DNA of 5,871 nucleotides from an uncultured Prosthecobacter sp. (GTDB lineage: Bacteria; Verrucomicrobiota; Verrucomicrobiia; Verrucomicrobiales; Verrucomicrobiaceae), in the NCBI GenBank assembly GCA_937941745.1, contig CALDGV010000730.1, positions 1 to 5,871 of the forward strand, read 5' to 3'. The position numbers and the translations under genes are program-made. Positions 1 through 5,871 of this stretch are shown here, one piece after another. The notes beneath the pieces are model-generated. The model made no database searches. It saw only the letters and a list, made by a program, of their open reading frames with translations, and was not told where the DNA came from. How positions within the stretch are numbered: position 1 is the stretch's first letter; every line of letters begins with the position of its first letter.

Positions 1-676
1 TGATGAATGGGTTGTCCTTCGGGATGTCGTAGGCGCGGTCGCCGGAGGATTTATTGACGTCGATGCGGAGCATCTTGCCAAGGTAGGTGTGCAGGTCCTG
101 GCCAGCATTGATCACATCGCCTTCCCAGCCACCATCGCCGACGCCGATGTAGAGATAACCATCAGGACCGAAGGCAATCTGGCCACCGTGGTGGTTGCAA
201 TACGGGAAGTCGATCTGCATGAGGATCTTCACGCTTTCAGGGTCGAGCTTGTCGGGGTTGCTTTTATCAACCGTGTACTCCGCGATCATCGTGGCTCCAT
301 TGAACCAGAGGTCGGCGTAGGCGATGTACACCTTGCCGTTCTTGGTGAACTCAGGATGAAAGGCCATGCTGAACATGCCCAGTTCCAGGAAGGAGGAGAT
401 GGTCTTGTCCTTCAGGTCGAGAAAAGGACGGCGCAGTTTCTTGCCGTCCTTGATGATCTGAATGACCCCGGGGCGCTCGATCACAAAGACACGGCCCGTG
501 CCGTCGTTTGGAGCGGCGACGCTGACTGGATCGACGAGGTCATCAGCGACTTTGACGAGGCTGATGGCCACGTTGCCGGGAAGCTTGCCGCCAGGTTGGG
601 CGGGCTTGTCATCGGCGCGAAGGACGGCACTGGAGAAAAGCGCAGTGAGCGTGAGGAGGCTTAAGGTCAGTTTCAT
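1..676 (-). CDS. Secreted glucose/sorbosone dehydrogenase-like (PQQ-type sugar dehydrogenase) protein, 3' part missing
   Basis: The frame is open from an ATG at 676 to the left edge (225 codons), so the C-terminal part lies outside the window. Residues 1-21 look like a signal peptide: MKLT, a hydrophobic stretch, then a possible cut after VLRA. This predicts a periplasmic or secreted protein. The rest matches the glucose/sorbosone dehydrogenase six-bladed propeller family: GTGRVFVIERPG at 59-70, a GMFSMAFHPEF block at 100-110, NHHGGQ at 161-166, FGPDGYLYIGVGDGG at 169-183 and LGKMLRIDV at 199-207. By alignment from memory with soluble quinoprotein glucose dehydrogenase, H162 is the likely catalytic base. 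Family members oxidise sugars or aldoses with PQQ, but many environmental homologues are untested, so neither substrate nor PQQ use is certain. The calcium- and PQQ-binding residues of the later blades are not visible. The gene lies 133 bases downstream of plsX on the same strand and has no Shine-Dalgarno sequence; a hairpin abuts the start. Confidence 0.88.
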   Translation of the reverse strand, partial: MKLTLSLLTLTALFSSAVLRADDKPAQPGGKLPGNVAISLVKVADDLVDPVSVAAPNDGTGRVFVIERPGVIQIIKDGKKLRRPFLDLKDKTISSFLELGMFSMAFHPEFTKNGKVYIAYADLWFNGATMIAEYTVDKSNPDKLDPESVKILMQIDFPYCNHHGGQIAFGPDGYLYIGVGDGGWEGDVINAGQDLHTYLGKMLRIDVNKSSGDRAYDIPKDNPFI

Positions 677-677
677 G

Positions 678-710
678 CTGGGTCGGTTGGAATATCCAAA
701 ACGATCCCAG
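678..710 (-). promoter_or_regulatory. Hairpin in the 5' leader abutting the sugar dehydrogenase start codon
   Basis: Read on the minus strand, CTGGG (710-706) pairs with CCCAG (682-678), TCG (704-702) with CGA (685-683), and TTGG (699-696) with CCAA (690-687). The apical loop is ATATT, with one bulged A (705) and a small TT/C internal loop. That gives 12 Watson-Crick pairs ending one base before the ATG at 676. The base pairing is seen directly. A role in limiting ribosome access is inference, as is the alternative that it is a processing site. There is no T-run after it, so it is not a standard terminator. Confidence 0.45.
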
Positions 711-809
711 GCTACCGAGTCGTGCGCAGGAATGGCAAGATTGAAAATACGCCCGAGCCAGACTGTGCCGCCGTCACCAACAAGCCAGTGTCATCCTCTT
801 TCTGTGTGT

Positions 810-1835
810 TCAATCCCCCGTTTCAAGATGGTCGAGGTGCTTGGCCACCGCTGCCTCAATGTGAGGATTGATTCCATGCATGATGGTTTCACAGGCCATG
901 CGGAGCGCGTTTTTCATGGCGTAGGGGCTGGCGCTGCCGTGGGAGATGATGGTGATGCCGTTCAGGCCTAGAAGGGGCATGCCACCGTATTCATCGGCAC
1001 TGGTCCGTTTATGGACGTTTTTGAAGGCGGGCCTTGCCAGCTTGCCTCCAATTTTGGTCCGCAGCGTGGCCATGATCTCTCCTTTGATCATGGCAAACAT
1101 GGCATGAGCCAGCGCTTCAGAAGTCTTGAGGATGATGTTTCCGGTAAAACCATCGCAGACAACGACGTCGGGCGGAGTCTCCCAAAGGTCATGGCCCTCG
1201 ACATTGCCGATGAAATTGATTCCAGGGGTCTTGCGCAGGAGCTTGCCAGTCTCTTTGCAGAGTGCGTTGCCCTTTTCCTCTTCGGTGCCGTTGGACATGA
1301 GGCCGACGCGAGGATTGTCGCGGCCAAGCACGTGCTTCGCGTAGGCACTCCCCATGATGGCATTTTGCACGAGGTGCTCGGGAAGGCTGTCTGGATTTGC
1401 CCCGGCATCGATGAGCACCCAGTGCGTGGTCATGCTGGGCATGATGGCGGCAATGGCCGGGCGCTCGATGTGAGGAAGGGTGCGCAGTTTGATGAGGCTG
1501 GCGGTGACGGCAGCCCCAGTGTGACCGGCACTGACAATGGCATCTGCCTTGCCCTCTTTGACCAGATCGACTGCGCGGGAGATCGAACTGTCCTTTTTCT
1601 TCCGCACAGCATCCAGACCGCTGTCATGCATGTCCACGACCTGCATCGCTGAGACAATTTCGAGCCGATTGCTGGCAGGAATACCCTGGGAAAACATTTC
1701 TCGCTCGATGGCTTCCGGTTGGCCAACGAGGTAGATTTTTTCAATCTGCGGGAGGCTTTCCAGGGCAAGCTTCACGCCGCCCATGGGATTCTGCGGGGCG
1801 AAGTCGCCGCCCATGACATCGAGTGCGATTTTCAT
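810..1835 (-). CDS. plsX: Phosphate acyltransferase PlsX (acyl-ACP:phosphate transacylase)
   Basis: PlsX converts acyl-ACP plus phosphate to acyl-phosphate, the donor used by PlsY to acylate glycerol-3-phosphate in phospholipid synthesis. It is a cytosolic, membrane-associated enzyme. The 341-residue length is normal for the family, and family blocks run from end to end: DVMGGDFAP at 6-14, SAGHTGA at 102-108, DAGAN at 153-157, NGTEEEKGN at 182-190, a GNVEG block at 210-214, VVVCDGFTGN at 224-233, and LGLNGITIISHGSA at 289-302. The ATG at 1835 gives the expected MKIALDVMGGD start, so the start is secure although no AGGAGG-like site precedes it. The gene is 58 bases downstream of purH on the same strand and could be cotranscribed with it. 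The common partners rpmF (upstream) and fabH (downstream) are both absent here. No truncation or frameshift is seen. Confidence 0.97.
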   Translation of the reverse strand: MKIALDVMGGDFAPQNPMGGVKLALESLPQIEKIYLVGQPEAIEREMFSQGIPASNRLEIVSAMQVVDMHDSGLDAVRKKKDSSISRAVDLVKEGKADAIVSAGHTGAAVTASLIKLRTLPHIERPAIAAIMPSMTTHWVLIDAGANPDSLPEHLVQNAIMGSAYAKHVLGRDNPRVGLMSNGTEEEKGNALCKETGKLLRKTPGINFIGNVEGHDLWETPPDVVVCDGFTGNIILKTSEALAHAMFAMIKGEIMATLRTKIGGKLARPAFKNVHKRTSADEYGGMPLLGLNGITIISHGSASPYAMKNALRMACETIMHGINPHIEAAVAKHLDHLETGD

Positions 1836-1893
1836 GCTTTGCAGGTCTTTGGATCTCGGCCAGTGGCTGTCAAAAAAGCAGGGGGCAGGCAGA

Positions 1894-3432
1894 TCAATGC
1901 AGGAAATGGCGATGACCGGTGAAGATCATGGTCATCTTCCGCTCATCAGCGGCATCGATGACTTCCTGGTCACGCAGGCTGCCGCCTGGCTGGATGGCGG
2001 CGGTGGCTCCGGCTTCGGCACAGGCAATAAGTCCATCGGCAAAGGGGAACATGGCGTCCGATGCCACGACGCTGCCTTCCAGGCTGAGACCAGCTTCCTT
2101 GGCCTTCCAGACGGCGATGCGGCAGGAGTCCACACGACTCATTTGACCGGCACCAATGCCGAGAGTGCGGTCGTGGGAGGCGAAGACGATGGCATTCGAT
2201 TTGACGTGTTTCACCACTCGCCAGGCGAAACGCATGGCTTCAATCTCTTCACGGGTGGGAGGGCGCTTGGTTTTGACCTTGGACTCGAGGTCGTCGAGGC
2301 CGAGAGCGCGAGGATCGCTGTCCATGACCATGAGGCCACCAGGTGCAGAGCGGATGATCGGCTGGCTGAGCGCTTCGGTGACACTCGGCAGCATCTGGAT
2401 AAGCCGGAGATTTTTCTTCTTCTGCAGCAGTGCGCGTGCATCAGCATCAAAGTCTGGTGCGATAATGACATCAGTGAAGATCTCAGAGATGATCTTGGCA
2501 AGGCCGATGGGCATGGATCGGTTGATCGCGATCACGCCGCCAAACGGAGCTTGTTTATCTGTCTCAAAAGCCTTGGCCCAGGCTTCACGGAGATCTTCTT
2601 CGGCACAGCCGACCCCACAGGGATTGGTATGCTTCAAGATGGCGACCGTGGGCCGGCGGAATTCGTGGATGAGTCCCGCAGCTGCCTGAATGTCGAGCAC
2701 GTTGGTGTAGCTCAGGTCCTTGCCGTGCAGTTGAACAAAGTAGTCGCTAAAGTTGCCGTAGAGGGCCGTCTTCTGGTGTGGGTTGTCGCCATAGCGCAGC
2801 TCGCTGTGCAGGGGCAGGCTGATGGTGAAGGTTTTCTGGGTAACCTGCTCCTTGTTCAGGAAGCTCGCGATGGCTGCATCGTAGGTGCTGGTGCGCTGAA
2901 AGACCTTGCAGGCGAGACGCTCGCGGGTGGCCAGCTTGGTTTCGCCCTGATTTTCTTTCATCTCAGCCAGGACTCCGGTGTAGTCGCTCGGATCACAAAT
3001 GACCGTGACCCAGCGGTGGTTCTTGGCGGCACTGCGGAGCATGGATGGGCCGCCGATGTCGATGTTTTCGATGGCTTCCTCCAGAGTGACGTCCTTCTTC
3101 GCCACGGTCTGCTCAAAGGGGTAGAGGTTGACGATGACAAGGTCGATGACCGGAATGCCATGCTTCGACGCATTACGCTTGTCTTCGTCATTGTCGCGCC
3201 GCTGGAGGAGTCCTCCATGGACCTTGGGGTGAAGGGTTTTCACGCGGCCGTCGAACATTTCAGGGAAGCCGGTGTAGTCGGACACGTCGATGACCTTCAA
3301 GCCTGCGTCTTTGAGGTGCTTGGCCGTGCCACCAGTGGAAAGGAGCTCAACGCCAAGTTCGGCGAGGCCTTTGGCGAAGTCGAGCAGGCCGGTTTTGTCA
3401 GAGACGGATAGGAGAGCGCGGGCGATGGGCAT
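1894..3432 (-). CDS. purH: Bifunctional AICAR formyltransferase / IMP cyclohydrolase PurH
   Basis: PurH performs the last two steps of purine synthesis in the cytosol: formylation of AICAR from 10-formyl-tetrahydrofolate, then ring closure to IMP. The 512 residues are typical of bacterial PurH. The N-terminal cyclohydrolase domain (about 1-200) shows SVSDKTGL at 9-16, STGGTAKHL at 32-40, [14 protein letters not shown] at 61-74 and [16 protein letters not shown] at 124-139. The C-terminal formyltransferase domain shows LRYGDNPHQ at 212-220, ILKHTNPCG at 265-273 with the catalytic Lys267-His268 pair, KSNAIVFA at 411-418, [10 protein letters not shown] at 427-436, [10 protein letters not shown] at 458-467, [12 protein letters not shown] at 481-492 and the canonical FTGHRHFLH end. 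Both active sites appear intact. The ATG at 3432 gives the usual [15 protein letters not shown] start. The leader is pyrimidine-rich with no Shine-Dalgarno site. purH heads the leftward block and is divergent from the PQQ-repeat gene. Confidence 0.98.
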   Translation of the reverse strand: MPIARALLSVSDKTGLLDFAKGLAELGVELLSTGGTAKHLKDAGLKVIDVSDYTGFPEMFDGRVKTLHPKVHGGLLQRRDNDEDKRNASKHGIPVIDLVIVNLYPFEQTVAKKDVTLEEAIENIDIGGPSMLRSAAKNHRWVTVICDPSDYTGVLAEMKENQGETKLATRERLACKVFQRTSTYDAAIASFLNKEQVTQKTFTISLPLHSELRYGDNPHQKTALYGNFSDYFVQLHGKDLSYTNVLDIQAAAGLIHEFRRPTVAILKHTNPCGVGCAEEDLREAWAKAFETDKQAPFGGVIAINRSMPIGLAKIISEIFTDVIIAPDFDADARALLQKKKNLRLIQMLPSVTEALSQPIIRSAPGGLMVMDSDPRALGLDDLESKVKTKRPPTREEIEAMRFAWRVVKHVKSNAIVFASHDRTLGIGAGQMSRVDSCRIAVWKAKEAGLSLEGSVVASDAMFPFADGLIACAEAGATAAIQPGGSLRDQEVIDAADERKMTMIFTGHRHFLH

Positions 3433-3496
3433 GTGGGGAGGGGAGGATTTCGGGAGGGTGGAGACAAAGAGGGGATTTGGGGGGAGGCAAGAGGGA
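3433..3496. other. Polypurine/polypyrimidine tract forming the purH 5' leader
   Basis: On the + strand 53 of 64 bases are purines, and between 3435 and 3495 there are seven G-runs of three or more: 3435-3438, 3440-3443, 3452-3454, 3456-3458, 3471-3474, 3479-3484 and 3493-3495. The purH mRNA leader is therefore C/U-rich right up to its AUG and offers no purine-rich ribosome binding site. The first four runs nearly fit a G-quadruplex, but the gap at 3444-3451 is 8 bases, one over the usual limit. The G-rich strand is the template for purH. The composition is observed; any regulatory effect is inference. Confidence 0.55.
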
Positions 3497-3604
3497 GTTC
3501 AAAGCTCGAAAAGGCCGCTCAGGCAGAGCAGGGAAGTTTAGGAGCAGCTTGACGACATGGATTCTCACGAAACCTAGTGCCTCAGCCTGGGTTTGAGCTT
3601 GAGC

Positions 3605-4903
3605 ATGAAACACCTAATCCAGTTTTCCGGCGTCTTTCTGGCCTTTTCATCCCTTTCTATCGCTTCCGATTGGCCTCGCTTTCTGGGGCCAAAAGGTGCT
3701 GCAGTGGTGGAGAATGCCTCCATCCCGACGTCCTGGGGACAGCAGGAGAACATGGCCTGGAAGTTTGCCATGCCAGGCCCGGGCTCATCGAGTCCGATTG
3801 TGATGGGTGATAAAGTCTTGGTGACCTGCTGGACTGGCTATGGCGATGCCCAGGACAATCAAGACATGAGCAGGCTCGAGAGGCACCTTCTCTGCCTCAG
3901 CTTGAAGGATGGCAGCAAGCTCTGGCAGGCGTCAGTGAAGACTCAGGGCATTGAGGATGAATATCAAGGTTTCATCACCGAACATGGCTATGCCACCAGC
4001 ACTCCGGTCACAGATGGGGAGAGCGTGTTTGTGTTTTTTGGCAAGTCAGGGGCCCTTGCCTTTGGTCTGGCGGATGGCAGGCGCCTTTGGCACACGCCAC
4101 TCGGCACAGGTTCAAGCGGTCGGCGGTGGGGTTCAGGTGGCAGCCTCGTTCTCTACAAGGACATGGTGATTGTGAATGCCACAGATGAGAGCAAGGCTCT
4201 GGTGGCCTTGGACAAGAAGACTGGCAAGGAGCGCTGGCGGGCTGGAGGCGATAAGATCGAACTCGCCTATTCCACACCTTCCATCATCGAAGCAGCGGGT
4301 CGGACGGACCTGGTTTTCCCAATTGCTGAGGAGGTGTGGGGATTGAATCCGGAAACGGGGAAGCTGCGCTGGTATGCCACTCATGGGCTCCCTGGAAATG
4401 TCTCACCCGTAGTGATTCAGAACGGGGATGTAATTTATCTCTTTGGCGGTTATCCAGTGGCAGGCAGTGCTGCGGTCAGACTGGGTGGGAAGGGAGACGT
4501 CACCGCGAGCCACATCGTCTGGCAGAGCAAAAGCAGCAGCTATGTGCCCACGCCGGTCCTTCATGAAGGGCATCTTTATGTCGTGAATGACGCTGGTTTT
4601 GCCATCTGCATGGAGGCGGCGACAGGCAAGGACATCTATCGTGAACGCGTGATCGAGAGCGGCGGTGGGCGCGGACGCGGAGGCAAGCCATTCTACGCCT
4701 CCCCCGTCTTGATCGGCGACCGTCTTTATGCCGTCTCGCGCAGAAACGGCACCTTCATCCTTTCGGCCAAGCCTCAATTTGAAAAGATTGCCTCAATTCC
4801 GCCGCTGGATGAAAGCCAGTTCAACGCCACTCCTGCCGTGGTGGGCAATCAGATGATCCTGCGCAGTGAAAAAGCTGTCTATTGCATCCGCGCAACTCCA
4901 TGA
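3605..4903 (+). CDS. Secreted PQQ-like (BamB-type) beta-propeller repeat protein
   Basis: The protein has 432 residues counted from the ATG at 3605. Residues 1-20 look like a signal peptide: MKHLIQFSG, a hydrophobic core, then a cut after SIA. The mature protein begins SDWPRFLGPKG, the WP-x-x-x-GP signature common at the start of exported PQQ-like repeat proteins in Planctomycetes and Verrucomicrobia. PQQ-like blade motifs recur: DGSKLWQ near 102-108, DGRRLWH near 157-163, TGKERWRAG near 206-214, TGKLRWYA near 251-258 and a weaker TGKDIYRE near 350-357. This suggests a seven- or eight-bladed propeller in the periplasm or outside the cell. Such proteins usually serve as scaffolds or binding modules and rarely bind PQQ, so no reaction is assigned. 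In-frame TTG codons at 3593 and 3599 could lengthen it slightly, but the ATG places the signal peptide best. No Shine-Dalgarno site is seen. A Gly/Arg-rich loop lies at 352-361. Confidence 0.88.
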   Translation: MKHLIQFSGVFLAFSSLSIASDWPRFLGPKGAAVVENASIPTSWGQQENMAWKFAMPGPGSSSPIVMGDKVLVTCWTGYGDAQDNQDMSRLERHLLCLSLKDGSKLWQASVKTQGIEDEYQGFITEHGYATSTPVTDGESVFVFFGKSGALAFGLADGRRLWHTPLGTGSSGRRWGSGGSLVLYKDMVIVNATDESKALVALDKKTGKERWRAGGDKIELAYSTPSIIEAAGRTDLVFPIAEEVWGLNPETGKLRWYATHGLPGNVSPVVIQNGDVIYLFGGYPVAGSAAVRLGGKGDVTASHIVWQSKSSSYVPTPVLHEGHLYVVNDAGFAICMEAATGKDIYRERVIESGGGRGRGGKPFYASPVLIGDRLYAVSRRNGTFILSAKPQFEKIASIPPLDESQFNATPAVVGNQMILRSEKAVYCIRATP

Positions 4904-4913
4904 CGGCGGGATT

Positions 4914-4937
4914 TGCCATTAGCTGGCCAGCTTGGCA
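4914..4937. terminator. Inverted repeat at a convergent gene junction, possible shared terminator
   Basis: A perfect 12-base palindrome, AGCTGGCCAGCT (4921-4932), is flanked by TGCCA (4914-4918) and TGGCA (4933-4937), which pair after skipping the two bases TT. The structure begins 10 bases after the propeller gene's stop and covers the last codons and stop of the oxidoreductase, where transcripts from both sides would meet. There is no T-run on either side, so it is not a textbook intrinsic terminator. The repeat is seen directly; termination is inference. Confidence 0.3.
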
Positions 4938-5860
4938 TTGCGCTCGATCTGATCAGTGATTTCCAGGGCAATGCGCACCGCCTCAGCGCCCTCCTGACCA
5001 GTGACAACCGGACGCTTGCCCAGGCGTGCGCACTCGACAAAGGCAGCGATCTCGAGCTTGAGCGGCTCATCTTTTTCGACCTCGACGGCTTCGCGGACGA
5101 TCTGCATTCCGTCTTTGCGGTAGATCCAGCCGCTCTGTTCCTGGTAGTCGAGGCTGAGATAGCTGTCCTGCTGGAAAACCCGGATTTTCCGCATCTTTTC
5201 AGGGCTGATCCGGCTGGCCGTGATGTTGGCGATGCAGCCATTGGCAAATTTCAGCCGTGCGTTGGCGATGTCCTCACGATTCGTCAGGACGTTGATTCCA
5301 ACAGCATCCACCTGAACGAGCGGGCTTTTCACCAGGTGCAGCACAATCTCGATGTCATGAATCATCACGTCGAGCACCACGCCGATGTCCATGCTCCTGT
5401 TCGGAAACGGAGAGAGGCGGTGGGCCTCGATGAACCGAGGCTGGTTCATGCGTTCTTCGAGCTGCCTGAGAACAGGATTGAACCGTTCAATGTGACCGAC
5501 TTGGAGGATGACGTTCTTTTCCTGCGCCAGTTCAATCATGGCCTGAGCTTCAGCGTAGCTTTCCGAGATGGGCTTTTCCACCATCACGTGGCAGCCGGCT
5601 TCTAGCGCAGCGCGGGCGTGCTCATAATGGACATGATGAGGTGACGTGACGACCACACCATCTAGCCCTTGTTGCAGCAATTCACGATAATCTTCGGTGG
5701 CAAAAGGAAAGCCAAATTTTTCCTTGATCGTCTGTAACATCTCGTTCCCCAAGCGACAGACGCCCACCAATTCGACATCTGGGTGTTGTGCCAACAGGGG
5801 AATGTGGTTGGTGGTGGCCCACCAGCCGGCGCCGATAAATCCAATGCGTACCTTTTTCAT
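4919..5860 (-). CDS. Gfo/Idh/MocA-family NAD(P)-dependent oxidoreductase, GnnA-like (possible UDP-GlcNAc 3-dehydrogenase)
   Basis: The gene encodes 313 residues, a usual family length. The N-terminal Rossmann domain has the GFIGAGWWA nucleotide-binding loop (7-15) and the family EKP motif (95-97), whose lysine contacts nicotinamide and substrate. The C-terminal domain carries VGHIERFNP (121-129), EAHRLSPFPNR (145-155), D164-x-x-x-H168-D169 as the likely catalytic residues, and EDIANARLKFANGC (196-209) followed by ITASRIS (213-219). This middle part closely resembles, from memory, the oxidoreductases encoded next to lpxA and lpxB, including GnnA. GnnA oxidises the 3-hydroxyl of UDP-GlcNAc before transamination by GnnB, giving amide-linked lipid A. 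The substrate is therefore an inference: gnnB and lpx genes are not in the window and may lie beyond the right edge. The start is fixed by an ideal ribosome binding site. The gene converges on the propeller gene with 15 bases between stops. Confidence 0.9.
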   Translation of the reverse strand: MKKVRIGFIGAGWWATTNHIPLLAQHPDVELVGVCRLGNEMLQTIKEKFGFPFATEDYRELLQQGLDGVVVTSPHHVHYEHARAALEAGCHVMVEKPISESYAEAQAMIELAQEKNVILQVGHIERFNPVLRQLEERMNQPRFIEAHRLSPFPNRSMDIGVVLDVMIHDIEIVLHLVKSPLVQVDAVGINVLTNREDIANARLKFANGCIANITASRISPEKMRKIRVFQQDSYLSLDYQEQSGWIYRKDGMQIVREAVEVEKDEPLKLEIAAFVECARLGKRPVVTGQEGAEAVRIALEITDQIERNAKLAS

Positions 5861-5865
5861 GCTCT

Positions 5866-5871
5866 CCTCCT
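5866..5871 (-). promoter_or_regulatory. Shine-Dalgarno site of the oxidoreductase gene
   Basis: The minus strand reads AGGAGG, then AGAGC, then ATG at 5860. This is a full anti-16S match at 5-base spacing, and it confirms the start. It is the only clear Shine-Dalgarno site among the five genes. The window ends at its first base, so the promoter or upstream gene is not visible. Confidence 0.85.

Noticed and set aside
89..664. A 191-codon + strand frame at the left edge
   Set aside because: The minus strand of the same segment encodes a clear signal peptide and sugar dehydrogenase motifs; the + frame shows none.
1011..1652. A 213-codon + strand frame antisense to plsX
   Set aside because: PlsX motifs cover the whole region on the minus strand, and this product resembles no known family.
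1845..1873. A perfect TTGACA -35 box (1873-1868) on the minus strand before plsX
   Set aside because: At 16-17 base spacing the -10 position reads AAAGAC or CAAAGA, a poor match, so a sigma-70 promoter is not supported by sequence alone.
1836..1893. An intrinsic terminator between purH and plsX, suggested by a run of six T on the minus strand
   Set aside because: The bases before the T-run are C-rich with no good pairing partner, so no stable stem forms.
1783..3411. A 542-codon open frame on the + strand, antisense to purH
   Set aside because: It mirrors a fully convincing purH, shows no recognisable motifs, and long antisense frames are expected in GC-rich coding DNA.
3549..3577. A TTGACG -35-like box upstream of the propeller gene
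   Set aside because: No acceptable -10 element follows at 16-18 bases.
3433..3604. A ZTP (pfl) or purine riboswitch in the purH leader
   Set aside because: These are plausible for purH, but the leader lacks the conserved cores I know for either class; it is mainly a pyrimidine-rich tract with one small hairpin.
4913..5605. A 230-codon + strand frame antisense to the oxidoreductase
   Set aside because: The minus-strand gene has a perfect ribosome binding site and full family motifs; the + frame has neither.

Overview
This window reads as an ordinary chromosomal stretch of a Gram-negative bacterium, GC-rich by eye. The best guess for the source is the Verrucomicrobiota or a related Planctomycetes-Verrucomicrobia-Chlamydiae lineage. 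That guess rests on the mix of housekeeping genes with two exported beta-propeller proteins: a glucose/sorbosone dehydrogenase-type enzyme, and a BamB-like PQQ-repeat protein that begins its mature part with a DWPRFLGP signature. A Gfo/Idh/MocA oxidoreductase of the kind often found beside lipid A genes fits a cell with an outer membrane. No tRNA, rRNA, CRISPR array, insertion sequence or phage gene is visible.

Layout, left to right. A leftward block has the order of transcription purH (3432 to 1894), plsX (1835 to 810), then a secreted sugar dehydrogenase-like gene (starts at 676 and runs off the left edge). A rightward gene for a secreted PQQ-like beta-propeller protein (3605 to 4903) is divergent from purH, with about 170 bases between their starts. 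It meets a leftward oxidoreductase gene (5860 to 4919) tail to tail, with only 15 bases between the two stop codons.

How the genes fit together. PurH carries out the last two steps of IMP synthesis. PlsX makes acyl-phosphate for phospholipid synthesis. The oxidoreductase most resembles GnnA, which oxidises UDP-GlcNAc for the diamino form of lipid A. PlsX and this enzyme are therefore both plausible envelope-lipid genes, but they lie in different transcription units. The two exported propeller proteins have no clear link to the housekeeping genes.

Regulatory features. Only the oxidoreductase has a textbook AGGAGG ribosome binding site. The other four genes lack a recognisable one. The sugar dehydrogenase start codon lies one base after a 12-bp hairpin, and purH is preceded by a strongly pyrimidine-rich leader (G-rich on the + strand). 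I did not find a convincing undescribed system. The observations below are small-scale ones about gene order, start regions and the ancestry of one enzyme.
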